From NCBI GenBank assembly GCA_017999915.1, contig JAGNKX010000001.1, positions 124,001 through 188,000 on the forward strand: a stretch of DNA of 64,000 nucleotides. Reading direction: 5' to 3'. Shown here piece after piece: positions 52,478 through 62,387 of the stretch. The notes beneath the pieces are model-generated. The model had not been told where the DNA came from and did no database searches. It saw nothing but the letters and a program-made list of their open reading frames with translations. Numbering within the stretch: position 1 is the stretch's first letter; each line of letters opens with the position of its first letter. The position numbers and the translations under genes are program-made. The DNA is from Spirochaetota bacterium (GTDB lineage Bacteria > Spirochaetota > UBA4802 > UBA5550).

Positions 52478-53938
52478 TTAAACGCTGATGGATCTCTTTT
52501 CAACGATATTTTTTATTTCTTTGATAATTTTCCACCTGGTCGATATTCCGTATGTCAGAATATAAACCGTCGTGATCAACGGTAATTTTATAACAAATGA
52601 AATCAAGGACGGTGTCACGTAATAATTGAATGGAATAATGACGACCGCCACACCGACCGTCGCCACAATCGCTCCCTTGAGGGATGACAGCAGCTCCCCG
52701 GCATTTATGTTATAGTTCCTTTTCAAAAAGGGGTAGTAGACGAAGACCTGCAGCGAATAGGCGGCGGTGACCAGGACGGCTACTCCCTCGATATTGAAGT
52801 ATTTCATTACTGGATACAAAAGGGCCAGTTCGGTTATTCCCACGATCAATGTTGATTTAAAAAGAAGTTCCGATTTGCCCACCGCGAGTATGACATTGCC
52901 GATAGGCTCCATGAGGCTCCGTATGATGCCGTAGACGCACAGCACGTTGAATGAAATCAGGGCGGGAAGCCATTGGCCGGTGCCGCGGCCGAGAATGAAG
53001 TACAGAAAATCATAGGAACATGCAAGCATACCGATATTCACGAAAACGCTGAGAAAGCCGACGAATTCCAGGACCTGCAGATACGATTTCTTTATTCCAT
53101 CCCTGTCATGCTGTATTTTCGAGAACGCCGGGAACAGGACATTATGGACGGCGTCCTGCACGATGCCGCAGATTATGGAGCCCCAGTTGTAGGCGAGCGT
53201 ATAAAATCCAAGGACCGCCGATCCCATCACGGACCCGATGATGCCCCTGTCGGCGTTAAAAATGCCGAATATGACGATACCCGACAGGAACAGGTTGCCG
53301 CCGAATCGGGTAAACTCCACGGCTACTTTTCGATCGAAGGCGAACCTGATCCGCACCGGCTTCATGTAATTCAGCAAAATGACATTCACGATGACAGAGG
53401 CTATATTCGCTATGACAATGCTCCAGAACTTGTATCCGTTTATGGCAAGGATGATTGACAGCGCATAATTGACCAGGGCCGTTCCGGTCTGAGGAATGAA
53501 CATCCTCTTGTAATCCAGGTCCCTGGTAAGAAGGCAGTGGGGAATGAAGGCGAAATTGCTGACGACAAAATTAAGCGAGAGAATTATTATCACATCGCTG
53601 ACCGCATCATTGTCAAAAATAAGCTTCGCAAAAGGAGACAGGGCGAAAGCTATGACAAATGCCGCCACACCGATTATAAACTTGAATGTAAAACCGGTGT
53701 ACAGGTCCCCGTCCGTCAGCTCATGTTTCCTGATCACAGCCCTGCTGATCCCGAAATCGCTGAACTGTACCAGGAAATTAATGAAGATCATGCCGAATCC
53801 GATTATTCCGTAATCGTCGGCGGTTAAATTTCTCGCGAGAATTACGTTGGCAGCCGCAGTCAATACAAGGATAAATACTCTCGCCAGGGTATTGTATCCT
53901 ATGCCGGTTATTGTTTTAAGTGTCAGAGAAGTGTTCAT
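52478..53938 (-). CDS. Polysaccharide flippase (Wzx, MATE/MVF-like)
   Basis: 486 residues with about 14 membrane helices and a start MNTSLTLKTITGIGYNTLAR typical of the Wzx/RfbX group. Moves undecaprenyl-linked repeats across the inner membrane for O-antigen or capsule. Weak ribosome site. It lies on the same strand as the glycosyltransferases, so one transcript (53938 to 49765) is likely. The specificity is unknown. Confidence 0.9.
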   Translation of the reverse strand: MNTSLTLKTITGIGYNTLARVFILVLTAAANVILARNLTADDYGIIGFGMIFINFLVQFSDFGISRAVIRKHELTDGDLYTGFTFKFIIGVAAFVIAFALSPFAKLIFDNDAVSDVIIILSLNFVVSNFAFIPHCLLTRDLDYKRMFIPQTGTALVNYALSIILAINGYKFWSIVIANIASVIVNVILLNYMKPVRIRFAFDRKVAVEFTRFGGNLFLSGIVIFGIFNADRGIIGSVMGSAVLGFYTLAYNWGSIICGIVQDAVHNVLFPAFSKIQHDRDGIKKSYLQVLEFVGFLSVFVNIGMLACSYDFLYFILGRGTGQWLPALISFNVLCVYGIIRSLMEPIGNVILAVGKSELLFKSTLIVGITELALLYPVMKYFNIEGVAVLVTAAYSLQVFVYYPFLKRNYNINAGELLSSLKGAIVATVGVAVVIIPFNYYVTPSLISFVIKLPLITTVYILTYGISTRWKIIKEIKNIVEKRSISV

Positions 53939-54123
53939 TGTTTTCCATAAAATCGTAGTTTCATCTGAGAGCTTCCGCGCGTATCATCCCTCACAGGGCG
54001 GTTTCATGACATGTTCATTCCGGGAGTCCGGGGCTCGCGAGTCCCGGCACAAGTCCCGAATACGGAGATCGTACCGGGATACGTATGGAATCGTCTAAAA
54101 GCTGCATCGATGCGTATATGGCA

Positions 54124-54780
54124 TTATTTCTTCCGGGCCACACAGGCAAATTGCATAAAGGCCATGTCTGAGAACATGCCGCGGCATAAGAAATTTACCA
54201 ATCTGAATCTCCAGCTGAAATTGGTCTTGTTGATTCCGGTGACAGACGAGACCGTGTACCCGGCTGATTCAAACAGCGAGACAATGCTCTTTTCAGTAAA
54301 AAATCTCAGGTGGGTATAGTCGAGAATGCCTTCACTCCCATAGGTCCAGTTTTTATGGATCAGCAGGTCTGTCACGACCGGCAGGAATCGTACATTGGGA
54401 ATGGATGACAGGATGATCCCGTCCTTTTTCATCTTGGGTCTGATTTTTATTAAAATATCGATCGGATCGGCCAGATGCTCAAGAAGATCATTGAATACGA
54501 TGCAGTCATAAAAAGCGTCGCTCAGCTTGGGAATTGCCCTGTCGATGTCCTGGTTTATGACTTTATCCAGGTTTTTCCTTGCCCGGAGGGCGGCCCCGCT
54601 GTTTTTTTCTATTCCATGGATTTGGACATTTGGAAGTCTTTCTTTGACAACCCTGCCGAAATTACCCTCGCCGCATCCCACATCAAGTATTGTTCCGCAA
54701 TGGCCCGGAATAAAAACCGCCATTTCGCTCCTGGCCCGCGCGTAGTAATCCTGGCTTTTTAGTACTATATCTCTATTCAT
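54124..54780 (-). CDS. Class I SAM-dependent methyltransferase
   Basis: 218 residues from ATG 54780, giving MNRDIVLKSQDYYARAR; a reading from 54855 adds a non-matching tail. Motif I is ILDVGCGEGNFGRVVKERLP and the acidic residue after beta-2 is in HGIEKNSG; the post-I region is FYDCIVFNDLLEHLADP, as in UbiG/COQ3-like and glycan methyltransferases. Given the neighbours, a methylation of surface sugars is plausible. Separate promoter possible, as 185 bp lie before the flippase start. Confidence 0.85.
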   Translation of the reverse strand: MNRDIVLKSQDYYARARSEMAVFIPGHCGTILDVGCGEGNFGRVVKERLPNVQIHGIEKNSGAALRARKNLDKVINQDIDRAIPKLSDAFYDCIVFNDLLEHLADPIDILIKIRPKMKKDGIILSSIPNVRFLPVVTDLLIHKNWTYGSEGILDYTHLRFFTEKSIVSLFESAGYTVSSVTGINKTNFSWRFRLVNFLCRGMFSDMAFMQFACVARKK

Positions 54781-55083
54781 ACCGGTAACACTTCTTTTTG
54801 CATATACACATATCCGGAATACGCTTGTCTTTTCCCGATATGGTTGACGGTGCATATGGCTGTCTGTGGATTCTTGAAACCATTATACCTACTTGCAACC
54901 AAGATAATGGTCAAGCATCTTTTTTATCAATCGGAATTATTGGGACCATATGTTGAAAACCACACGCCATTAAATTATTCTTTACAATTCCTGTGTTTCT
55001 TGTATTATGAGAGTATCGAAAGACAATCGGGAGAGTATGCCGCCGTAGTAAACGCCTGATATCATAGTTTCAGGACAGCGATT

Positions 55084-55485
55084 ATGACCATCGTCAAATA
55101 CACTCTTCTCTGGATTCCCCTGGTTTTTATCGCAATATGCAACGGGGCGATCCGCGATGTTACCTACAAGAATTCCCTGGGCGACCTCGGCGCGCATCAG
55201 CTCTCCACCCTGACCGGCCTCATCCTCTTCGGGATCTACATCTGGGCTATCGGCCTGAAATGGAGGCTTGAATCGGCCCGCCAGGCCGTCGCGGTCGGGT
55301 GCATATGGCTTGCCCTCACGGTTGCCTTCGAATTCCTTTTTTTTCACTATGTGGCGGGCCATCCCTGGTCTGTCCTTCTAGACGCCTATAACATACTCGA
55401 GGGAAAGGTCTGGGTGCTGGTGCTGATCTTCGTTGCCGTCGCCCCGTACCTGTCCTTCAGGATTCATTCGAAACGGAACAATTAA
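55084..55485 (+). CDS. Small membrane protein, unknown
   Basis: 133 residues with four hydrophobic helices. Start MTIVKYTLLWIPLVFIAICN; the region NGAIRDVTYKNSLGDLGAHQ is well conserved-looking and polar. No family recognised with confidence. Probably cotranscribed with the glycogen phosphorylase 27 bp downstream; a functional tie is not clear. Confidence 0.65.
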   Translation: MTIVKYTLLWIPLVFIAICNGAIRDVTYKNSLGDLGAHQLSTLTGLILFGIYIWAIGLKWRLESARQAVAVGCIWLALTVAFEFLFFHYVAGHPWSVLLDAYNILEGKVWVLVLIFVAVAPYLSFRIHSKRNN

Positions 55486-55512
55486 TACGCCTTCAACATG
55501 AGGGGAACGGCT

Positions 55513-58005
55513 ATGCCCAAAAAAACTTCTACGGGAACAAAGCTTACCACCACCACGAACGAGCTCCAGGGCAGGGACATCGAATCCCTGAAGAAATCAT
55601 TCATCCACCATATGGAATACTCCCTGGCCAAAGACGAGTACTCGGCGACGAAGCACGACCGCTACAAGAGCCTGGCCCTCCTCGCCCGGGACCGACTGGT
55701 GGAGCGCTGGATCGAAACACAGCAATCCTATTACCGGAACGACGCGAAGCGGATCTACTACCTCTCCCTGGAATTCCTCATGGGCCGGGCCCTGGGGAAC
55801 TGCCTGATGAACGAGGGAATTTACGATGAAGCGGGCCAGGCCCTCCGCCAGCTCGGCTATGACCTGGAGGAGCTCCGCGAAACGGAATGGGACGCGGGCC
55901 TCGGGAACGGCGGCCTAGGCCGCCTTGCGGCCTGCTTCATGGACTCCATGGCGACCCTGGGGCTCCCGGCCTACGGCTACGGCATCCGCTATGAATACGG
56001 GATCTTCTTCCAGCAGATCGTGCAGGGATACCAGGCGGAATCGCCGGACAACTGGCTCCGCTACGGCAATCCATGGGAATTCGAGCGTCCCGAAGACCTC
56101 TACCCGGTCAAATTTTACGGCAAGATAAACCAGTACTCCGACGACAAGGGGCGGTTCCGGAGCGACTGGGTGGACGCCGAGGAAATCATGGCCATGGCCT
56201 ACGACACGCCGATCCCCGGATATCGCACCAATACCGTCAACACCATGCGACTCTGGTCCGCCAAGTCGACACGGGATTTCAACCTCGATTTTTTCAACTA
56301 TGGCGATTATCACCTGGCCGTGGCCGAAAAGGACCACTCCGAGATCATTTCCAAGGTGCTCTATCCCAACGACAACGTCATACAGGGGAAGGAGCTGCGG
56401 TTCAAGCAGGAATACTTTTTCGTGTCCGCAACCCTGCAGGATATCGTGCGCCGCTACCGGAAAAACCACGACAACTACGATCAATTCGCCGACAAGGTGG
56501 CCATCCAGCTCAACGACACGCACCCCGCCATCGCCATACCGGAGCTCATGCACATCCTTGTCGACCGGGACGGTCTGGACTGGGAAGAGGCCTGGGAGAT
56601 CACGGTGAAGATCTTCGGCTATACCAACCACACCATTCTCCCGGAAGCCCTGGAACAGTGGCCGGTATCCCTCATCGAGCGGGTCTTGCCGCGTCATATC
56701 CAGATCATATACGAAATCAACCGGCGGTTTCTCGACAGCATCAACCGGGCGTTTCCGAACGACCCGGGCCGCCTTTCCCGCATGTCCATCATCGCCGAAG
56801 GGCCCGAAAAGCAGGTAAGGATGGCGAACCTGGCCATTGCCGGAAGCCATTCGGTGAACGGCGTCGCCGCCCTCCATACCGAGATACTGAAAACCAGCGT
56901 CTTCCGCGACTTTCACCAGATCTGGCCGGAAAAGTTCAACAACAAAACCAACGGCATCACCCAGCGCCGGTGGCTCCGGCTCTGCAACCCGGGGCTTTCA
57001 GCCCTTATATCCTCGCGGATCGGCGAAGGGTGGACCACGGATCTCTATGAGCTTAAAAAGCTCGTCCCCCTGGCTGACGACGCCGCGTTCCGGCAGGAGT
57101 GGCAGAGCGTAAAAGCCGAGAACAAGAAATTCCTGGCATTGTACATCTGGACGCACAACAGGATCAGGGTCAATCCGGACTCGATCTTCGACTGCCATGT
57201 CAAGCGGATGCACGAGTACAAGCGGCAGCTCCTGAACGTGCTCCACGTGATAACACTCTACAACCGCATCACCGGCGGCATGAAGGGATCAGTCGTTCCC
57301 CGCACCATCATCTTCGGGGGAAAATCGGCGCCGGGATACTTTTTCGCGAAACTCGTCATCAAGCTCATCAACGCGGTGGCTGACATCGTCAATAACGATC
57401 CCCGCGTGGGAGAATCCCTTAAGGTCGTCTTTATCCGCAATTACTGCGTATCCAACGCCGAAAAGATCATTCCCGCCGCGGACCTGTCCGAGCAGATATC
57501 CACGGCCGGCACCGAGGCCTCCGGCACCGGCAACATGAAGTTCGCCCTGAACGGGGCCCTCACCATCGGCACCCTGGACGGCGCGAACATCGAGATATGT
57601 GAAGAGGTGGGTGGCGAGAACATATTCATCTTCGGACTGACGGCGGGGGAAGTGGAAAAAATGAAATCGGAATGGTACGATCCCAGGCGCTTCTACGATT
57701 CAAACCCGGAAATCCGCCAGGCCGTGGACATGATCGGCAACGGCTTCTTCTCCAGGGATCAGCCGGACCTGTTCCGCCCTGTCGCGGAGGCCCTCCTTGG
57801 CCGGGGCGACCAGTATATGCGCCTGGCCGACTATGAATCGTATGTTGCCTGCCAGGAACGGGTGAGCAAAACCTTCCTGGACGCCGAGGCCTGGACGCGG
57901 ATGTCCATCCTGAACGTAGCCGCCATGGGAAAGTTCTCCACCGACCGCACCATACGGGAGTACGCCGACGAGATCTGGGGCGTCAAGCAGGTACGGGTGA
58001 AGTGA
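55513..58005 (+). CDS. glgP: Glycogen/alpha-glucan phosphorylase
   Basis: 830 residues from ATG 55513, with GAGGGG 7 nt upstream (the ATG at 55498 has none). Cuts glucose from glycogen as glucose-1-phosphate, using PLP. The PLP Lys is K676 in GTEASGTGNMKFALNGALTI, and the glucan-phosphorylase signature is intact. Active-site segments GNGGLGRLAACFMDS and QLNDTHPAIAIPELM are as expected. No allosteric N-terminal tail of animal type. Full length, so glycogen storage is a likely property of the organism. Confidence 0.97.
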   Translation: MPKKTSTGTKLTTTTNELQGRDIESLKKSFIHHMEYSLAKDEYSATKHDRYKSLALLARDRLVERWIETQQSYYRNDAKRIYYLSLEFLMGRALGNCLMNEGIYDEAGQALRQLGYDLEELRETEWDAGLGNGGLGRLAACFMDSMATLGLPAYGYGIRYEYGIFFQQIVQGYQAESPDNWLRYGNPWEFERPEDLYPVKFYGKINQYSDDKGRFRSDWVDAEEIMAMAYDTPIPGYRTNTVNTMRLWSAKSTRDFNLDFFNYGDYHLAVAEKDHSEIISKVLYPNDNVIQGKELRFKQEYFFVSATLQDIVRRYRKNHDNYDQFADKVAIQLNDTHPAIAIPELMHILVDRDGLDWEEAWEITVKIFGYTNHTILPEALEQWPVSLIERVLPRHIQIIYEINRRFLDSINRAFPNDPGRLSRMSIIAEGPEKQVRMANLAIAGSHSVNGVAALHTEILKTSVFRDFHQIWPEKFNNKTNGITQRRWLRLCNPGLSALISSRIGEGWTTDLYELKKLVPLADDAAFRQEWQSVKAENKKFLALYIWTHNRIRVNPDSIFDCHVKRMHEYKRQLLNVLHVITLYNRITGGMKGSVVPRTIIFGGKSAPGYFFAKLVIKLINAVADIVNNDPRVGESLKVVFIRNYCVSNAEKIIPAADLSEQISTAGTEASGTGNMKFALNGALTIGTLDGANIEICEEVGGENIFIFGLTAGEVEKMKSEWYDPRRFYDSNPEIRQAVDMIGNGFFSRDQPDLFRPVAEALLGRGDQYMRLADYESYVACQERVSKTFLDAEAWTRMSILNVAAMGKFSTDRTIREYADEIWGVKQVRVK

Positions 58006-58013
58006 AGAGACCC

Positions 58014-58994
58014 TTACCGGGAGACCTTGAAGACGGCGTATACACCGTTGTCCCGGTAATGAAAGTAGAGGGTTTTCCTGTCATGGGAGATGGATGGCGC
58101 TTCCACGAAGCCCGACAATGAACCGATACGCTCCGGCGTGCCGAAGGGCTCCCTAAGAAATTTTCTCTTCACCACCAGTATCTCAGGCAGCGAGGTGCAT
58201 TGATTGACGCGGGTGAAGAAGAGCTCGAGTCCGTCACTGCTGATCGAGGGAGCGTACTCGAGGCGGTCTTCGGTATTGACTCTCTTCAAGATCTCCGCGG
58301 AATCGGCGGCAATGTTAAAATCGCCGTTTACCATCCGCGCCATCCCGATATCGGCCTTGTCCGGGACATTGGCCCCCTTAAAATGGGCGCTGGCAAAGTA
58401 GAGCGTGTTACCGTCAGGGTTAATCTCTGCGTCCATGACGATCCATCCGGACGTCATCTTATAGATATTCCCGGGCTGAACATCCAGGTCCAGAACGGCG
58501 CCGTTCAGGAAATTGCCGCTGAAAAGGCTGGTATGGTCATAATCATATCTGCGCTTGGATATGAAATAGAACCGCCCCTCCTGGTCCATGCTGGGAACTG
58601 CGTCAAGGTGCGGTGGATTGCCGTTTGCCCCTTCGATCTTTCCCGCGAAGGTAAAGGTGGCGTCATCGACCCTGCTGGCGTAATACAGGCAGGTATCCTT
58701 TCCGTCGTTAAGGCCGTTGAAGAACAGGTAATTGCCGTCCCGCGTTATGAAAGGCTCCATGGCATGGCCCTCAAATCCGGTGACGGTCACCTTTGTCGGA
58801 CTGCCGAACTCATGGTTGTCCTTTATCGGCTCATGACCCTTCTCGCAGGCCGAGGACACGGATTTGCCTCCGCCCCCGCCGCGATCATGATGGCTGGCGC
58901 AGCGCCAGTAGAACACGCCGATGAGAAACAGGAAAAACAGGAAGCATACACGGTAGAGCATTAATAGTTTTTTGTTCGAGGAATTCATGTTCAT
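58014..58994 (-). CDS. Exported PD40 beta-propeller protein
   Basis: 326 residues from ATG 58994 (a second ATG at 58988). N-terminal hydrophobic helix (MLYRVCFLFFLFLIGVFYW), perhaps a lipobox at the Cys after WR. Several PD40/TolB-like blades: FITRDGNYLFFNG, SMDQEGRFYFISKR, NPDGNTLYFASA, SSDGLELFFTRV and SHDRKTLYFHYR. Such propellers bind proteins in the periplasm or outer membrane. Poly-Gly stretch (RGGGGGK) after the anchor is a flexible linker. Convergent with glgP. Confidence 0.8.
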   Translation of the reverse strand: MNMNSSNKKLLMLYRVCFLFFLFLIGVFYWRCASHHDRGGGGGKSVSSACEKGHEPIKDNHEFGSPTKVTVTGFEGHAMEPFITRDGNYLFFNGLNDGKDTCLYYASRVDDATFTFAGKIEGANGNPPHLDAVPSMDQEGRFYFISKRRYDYDHTSLFSGNFLNGAVLDLDVQPGNIYKMTSGWIVMDAEINPDGNTLYFASAHFKGANVPDKADIGMARMVNGDFNIAADSAEILKRVNTEDRLEYAPSISSDGLELFFTRVNQCTSLPEILVVKRKFLREPFGTPERIGSLSGFVEAPSISHDRKTLYFHYRDNGVYAVFKVSR

Positions 58995-59082
58995 ATATCC
59001 ATCCATATCATAGAGAGCTGTCCCCCAGGACCCTGCGGCTTTCATCATCAGGGCGAAAAATCCCCGATTGCCAAATTAAAGC

Positions 59083-59131
59083 CCCCCCGAATCGGGGGGA
59101 TTGGGGGTCTGAGACAACCCTGTCTTTTTTT
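59083..59131. other. G/C hairpin followed by a terminator-like small hairpin
   Basis: Inverted repeat CCCCCCGAATCGGGGGG at 59083-59099, then AGACA / TGTCT (59112-59125, loop ACCC) followed by seven T on the plus strand. No plus-strand gene ends here, so it may end an antisense or leader transcript ahead of the acetyltransferase gene. Role unknown. Confidence 0.4.
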
Positions 59132-59259
59132 ATGTACAACCGACGGAATATACAAAAAAGCAAGGGAAGCGGCAATAAAATGTTTCACTTTTTTTGATTT
59201 TTTTATTTGACTCGTGATCAATACAAGTTAGCTATACCGAATAACAGGACTTATATGTT

Positions 59260-60390
59260 ATGAATATCGCCACCGGTGAAGACAAACGGCTCCCTTCCCT
59301 GGACCTGTTCCGCGGGATAACCATTGCCGCCATGATCCTGGTCAACAACCAGGGAAACTGGAACGCCGTGTATCCGGCCTTCCGCCATGCCGCGTGGCAC
59401 GGCTGGCTCGGGGCGGATTTCGTGTTCCCCTTCTTTCTCTTTGCCGTGGGCTCGAGCATCCACGTTTCCTTCTCATCGCGCCTCAGGGCCGGCACCGGGC
59501 GGGGAGCCCTCTTTAAGAAAGCAGCCAGGCGCACTGTCATTCTGATCGTGCTGGGGCTTATACTGAACCTTTTCCCATTTTTTAATTTTGAAACACTCCG
59601 CATCCCCGGCGTACTCCAGAGGATCGGTCTCTGCTATTTTTTCGCTTCAATTATATATCTGTATGGGGGTAAGCAGTTGCTGATCTGGATCACAGCGGCG
59701 CTGCTTCTCTTCTACGGCGCCCTTATCCTGTGGGTCACGCCCCAGGGCTTCGGCCACGGCTCCCTGGACCCCTGCTGCAATCTTCCCGGCTTCGTTGATG
59801 GCGCCCTGTTCCCGGGCCATACCTATGAACACGCCCCGGTTCCCGGTTTCGATCCCGAGGGGCTCCTCACGACGATTCCCGCCATTGCCAGCGCCATGAT
59901 GGGAATATTTGCCGCCGCCGCAGCTGAAAGGTCCATGGCCGGGACCCTGCGCCGCTGGATCATCCCCTGCGCGGGGGGCCTTATGGTGGCAGCCGGCATG
60001 ATACTGGACCTGTTCATCCCCATCAACAAGAACCTCTGGACCCCGAGCTATGTTCTCTTCATGGGCGGCCTGGCCTTAATCATTTTCTTTATCTGCCATT
60101 ATCTCTGCGACGTCAGGAGATCCCGCGCGGCTGCGGCGCCCTTCCTGATCCTCGGGAGGAACGCCCTTGCGGCATACTTACTCTCCTCCCTGGCCGGCAA
60201 GGCCATGATATCATTTTACGTGAAATGCCAGGAAGCTCCGATAACCATAAAGAGCTGCATATTTACCCATGTCTTTGCCCCTTGGTTTGAACCGGCGACA
60301 GCCTCTATCCTTTACGCAGCGGCGTATCTCATGCTCTGGTGGGGCTTCATGTACATCCTCTACCGGAAGAAAATTATTGTCAAACTGTAA
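59260..60390 (+). CDS. Multi-pass membrane acetyltransferase (HGSNAT/NagX-like, COG4299 type)
   Basis: 376 residues, about ten membrane helices. Start LPSLDLFRGITIAAMILVNN is the family signature; AAWHGWLGADFVFPFFLFAV carries the conserved His and Asp/Phe. Relatives of heparan-alpha-glucosaminide N-acetyltransferase move acetyl groups across membranes onto amino sugars. In bacteria the role is thought to be on cell-wall or scavenged amino sugars. Ribosome site weak. Flanked by unrelated genes. Confidence 0.85.
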   Translation: MNIATGEDKRLPSLDLFRGITIAAMILVNNQGNWNAVYPAFRHAAWHGWLGADFVFPFFLFAVGSSIHVSFSSRLRAGTGRGALFKKAARRTVILIVLGLILNLFPFFNFETLRIPGVLQRIGLCYFFASIIYLYGGKQLLIWITAALLLFYGALILWVTPQGFGHGSLDPCCNLPGFVDGALFPGHTYEHAPVPGFDPEGLLTTIPAIASAMMGIFAAAAAERSMAGTLRRWIIPCAGGLMVAAGMILDLFIPINKNLWTPSYVLFMGGLALIIFFICHYLCDVRRSRAAAAPFLILGRNALAAYLLSSLAGKAMISFYVKCQEAPITIKSCIFTHVFAPWFEPATASILYAAAYLMLWWGFMYILYRKKIIVKL

Positions 60391-60484
60391 TGGCTTCAAA
60401 GGCTGGATAATAAATTTCCATGTAAATGATCAATTGACAGGCCCCTGGAATTTATTTAGTTTTTTATAATTATAGGGGTATTTT

Positions 60485-60760
60485 ATGAAAAAAATGTTTT
60501 TCATTTACGCACTGGCATTCGTGATTGCAGTATCAGGGACCGTTATGGCCGGCGGCAAGAGGCAGGGTGAGAAGTGTTTCATGGACAATGAATGCTCCTT
60601 CGGGTTGACCTGCACTGACGGCGCCTGCGTGAAGAAAAAAGAATTTGATTTCGGCGGTTCCGGAAAGAACGGCAAGCCGTGCAATATCGACGCCGATTGC
60701 ATCAACGCCGGGAAGTGCGTCGAAGGTACATTCGGCAAAAAGGTCTGCTCGGGAAACTGA
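60485..60760 (+). CDS. Small exported Cys-rich protein
   Basis: 91 residues. Signal peptide MKKMFFIYALAFVIAVSGTV then MAGG. The mature part has seven Cys: GEKCFMDNECSFGLTCTDGA, then CVKKKEF and PCNIDADCINAGKCVEG up to the last Cys near the end (KKVCSGN). Two repeats of the C-x5-C-x5-C-x4-C kind suggest a small disulfide-bonded fold like a dickkopf- or EGF-type module. No family recognised. Needs an oxidising periplasm or export. Confidence 0.7.
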   Translation: MKKMFFIYALAFVIAVSGTVMAGGKRQGEKCFMDNECSFGLTCTDGACVKKKEFDFGGSGKNGKPCNIDADCINAGKCVEGTFGKKVCSGN

Positions 60761-60974
60761 TAGCCGCGGCACCGCATCCTGACGAATAAATTGCTTTGAA
60801 TTTTTAGATTAATGAACGACCATTTATTTACGTATTACCGTTGACATGTTCCGGTCCTGATTTTAAAATAGGCTTGAAGGTGTCTGGACAGACGGTCCGA
60901 TATTTTCGAACCGGACGGGCTCGCATTGCCGGCAGATTGCGCTGCATACAATAATATTAATCCGGGAAAATCAA

Positions 60975-62372
60975 ATGTTCGATTACTTTTTTCATCCCAG
61001 GGGTGTGGCCGTCATCGGCGCGACCGACAGCAATCTAAAAGGGGGCTTTCATATCGTGCGGAACGCCCTGGCCGGCTATAAGGGCGCCCTCTACCCTGTC
61101 AACCCCAAGTACAGGGAGATCCTCGGCATACCCTGCTACCCTGACATTGCGTCAATTCCCGGCAGCTTCGACATGGCGGTCTACTTCATACCGGCGAAAT
61201 TCCTCCCCGAGACCATCCGCGCCTGCGCGTCCAAGGGGGCCCGGGGGATCATCATTGAATCGGCGGGCTTCTCGGAAACCGGTCCCGAAGGAAAAAAGCT
61301 CCAGGAGGATTCCGTGGCCCTGGCGCGGCAGCTCGGTGTCCGCCTCTGGGGGCCCAACTGCATGGGATACCTGGACGGCCATTCCCGCAACGTCTTCTCC
61401 TTTATGTACTCCGACAAGTGGACCACCCTCATGAAGCCGGGCAACGTCGCCCTCATCGTGCAGAGCGGCATGCTCTCGGCCGGGTTCCTTCTGATGATGA
61501 TGGATCGCGGCGGCATCGGCTTCAGCAAGGTCTGTTCTATCGGCAACAAGTGCGACCTGAACGAGACCGAGCTCCTGGAATATCTCATCAACGACCCGGA
61601 AACGGGCGTCATCGGATGCTACCTTGAGTCGATCATCGACGGCAGGAGATTCATGGAGCTGGCCCGCTCAACGGACAAGCCCGTGGTTGTGCTCAAATCG
61701 GGCCGGAGCGATTCCGGCGCGAAGGCGGCCATGAGCCACACCGCGAGCCTCTCCGGCGCGGCAGCAGTGTACACCGGCGCATTCCGCCAGGCGGGTATCA
61801 TACAGGTGTACGACATGCACGAACTCCTGGATATGGTCCGCGGATTTTCCAAGACCGGCGCCTACAGCCCCGGCGGCAAAACCGCGGTCATGACCTTTTC
61901 CGGCGGCGCCGGCATTGTCACCGCGGACCTGCTTGAAGACCGCGGTCTCGGCCTCGCCGACCTGTCGCCGGAAACCATGGCGTCGCTTAAGGAGCTTTTT
62001 CCTCCGTGGATGGAACCGTCCCACCCCGTCGACCTGTGGCCCGCTGTGGAGCAGAAGGGCGCCGCTCCGGTGTACATCGGGGCGGCCGAGGCGATCCTCA
62101 AAGACCCGGCCGTGGATTCCATGATCCTGGAAACCTTCGCCTGGGAGTTCGGCAAGACCGATTACCTCGTCAACATAGGCGAGCTGAAGAAGAAATACGG
62201 CAAGCCCGTGGCGGTATGGCAGATCGGACGGAGCCCGTTGAACGAGCAGTACCGCGCCGTGGCAGAAGACGCGGGACTTCCGGTATTTGAAGAGATCAGC
62301 CGGTGCGCCGCCTTTCTTGACGCGGTCAAGCGCCACTTCACGAAAAAGGACGCGTTGCACCGGACAGCCTGA
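60975..62372 (+). CDS. Acyl-CoA synthetase (ADP-forming) alpha subunit-like, stand-alone
   Basis: 465 residues. Succinyl-CoA-ligase-like order: CoA-binding Rossmann domain (GVAVIGATDSNLKGGFHIVR; GLRGP-like GVRLWGPNCMGYL near 125-140), then two ligase domains (VALIVQSGMLSAGFL and FSGGAGIVTADLLED). The His that carries phosphate in the ACD family is in AKAAMSHTASLSG. The beta subunit (ATP-grasp domain) is not next to it and not fused, so a partner elsewhere or a non-catalytic role is needed. ATG 60975 follows GGGAAAATCAA. Confidence 0.82.
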   Translation: MFDYFFHPRGVAVIGATDSNLKGGFHIVRNALAGYKGALYPVNPKYREILGIPCYPDIASIPGSFDMAVYFIPAKFLPETIRACASKGARGIIIESAGFSETGPEGKKLQEDSVALARQLGVRLWGPNCMGYLDGHSRNVFSFMYSDKWTTLMKPGNVALIVQSGMLSAGFLLMMMDRGGIGFSKVCSIGNKCDLNETELLEYLINDPETGVIGCYLESIIDGRRFMELARSTDKPVVVLKSGRSDSGAKAAMSHTASLSGAAAVYTGAFRQAGIIQVYDMHELLDMVRGFSKTGAYSPGGKTAVMTFSGGAGIVTADLLEDRGLGLADLSPETMASLKELFPPWMEPSHPVDLWPAVEQKGAAPVYIGAAEAILKDPAVDSMILETFAWEFGKTDYLVNIGELKKKYGKPVAVWQIGRSPLNEQYRAVAEDAGLPVFEEISRCAAFLDAVKRHFTKKDALHRTA

Positions 62373-62387
62373 GAAATGCTGGACTGA

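Noticed and set aside
54844-55059. 71-codon frame between the methyltransferase and the small membrane protein
   Set aside because: Composition is that of noncoding AT-rich DNA, with no ribosome site or family.
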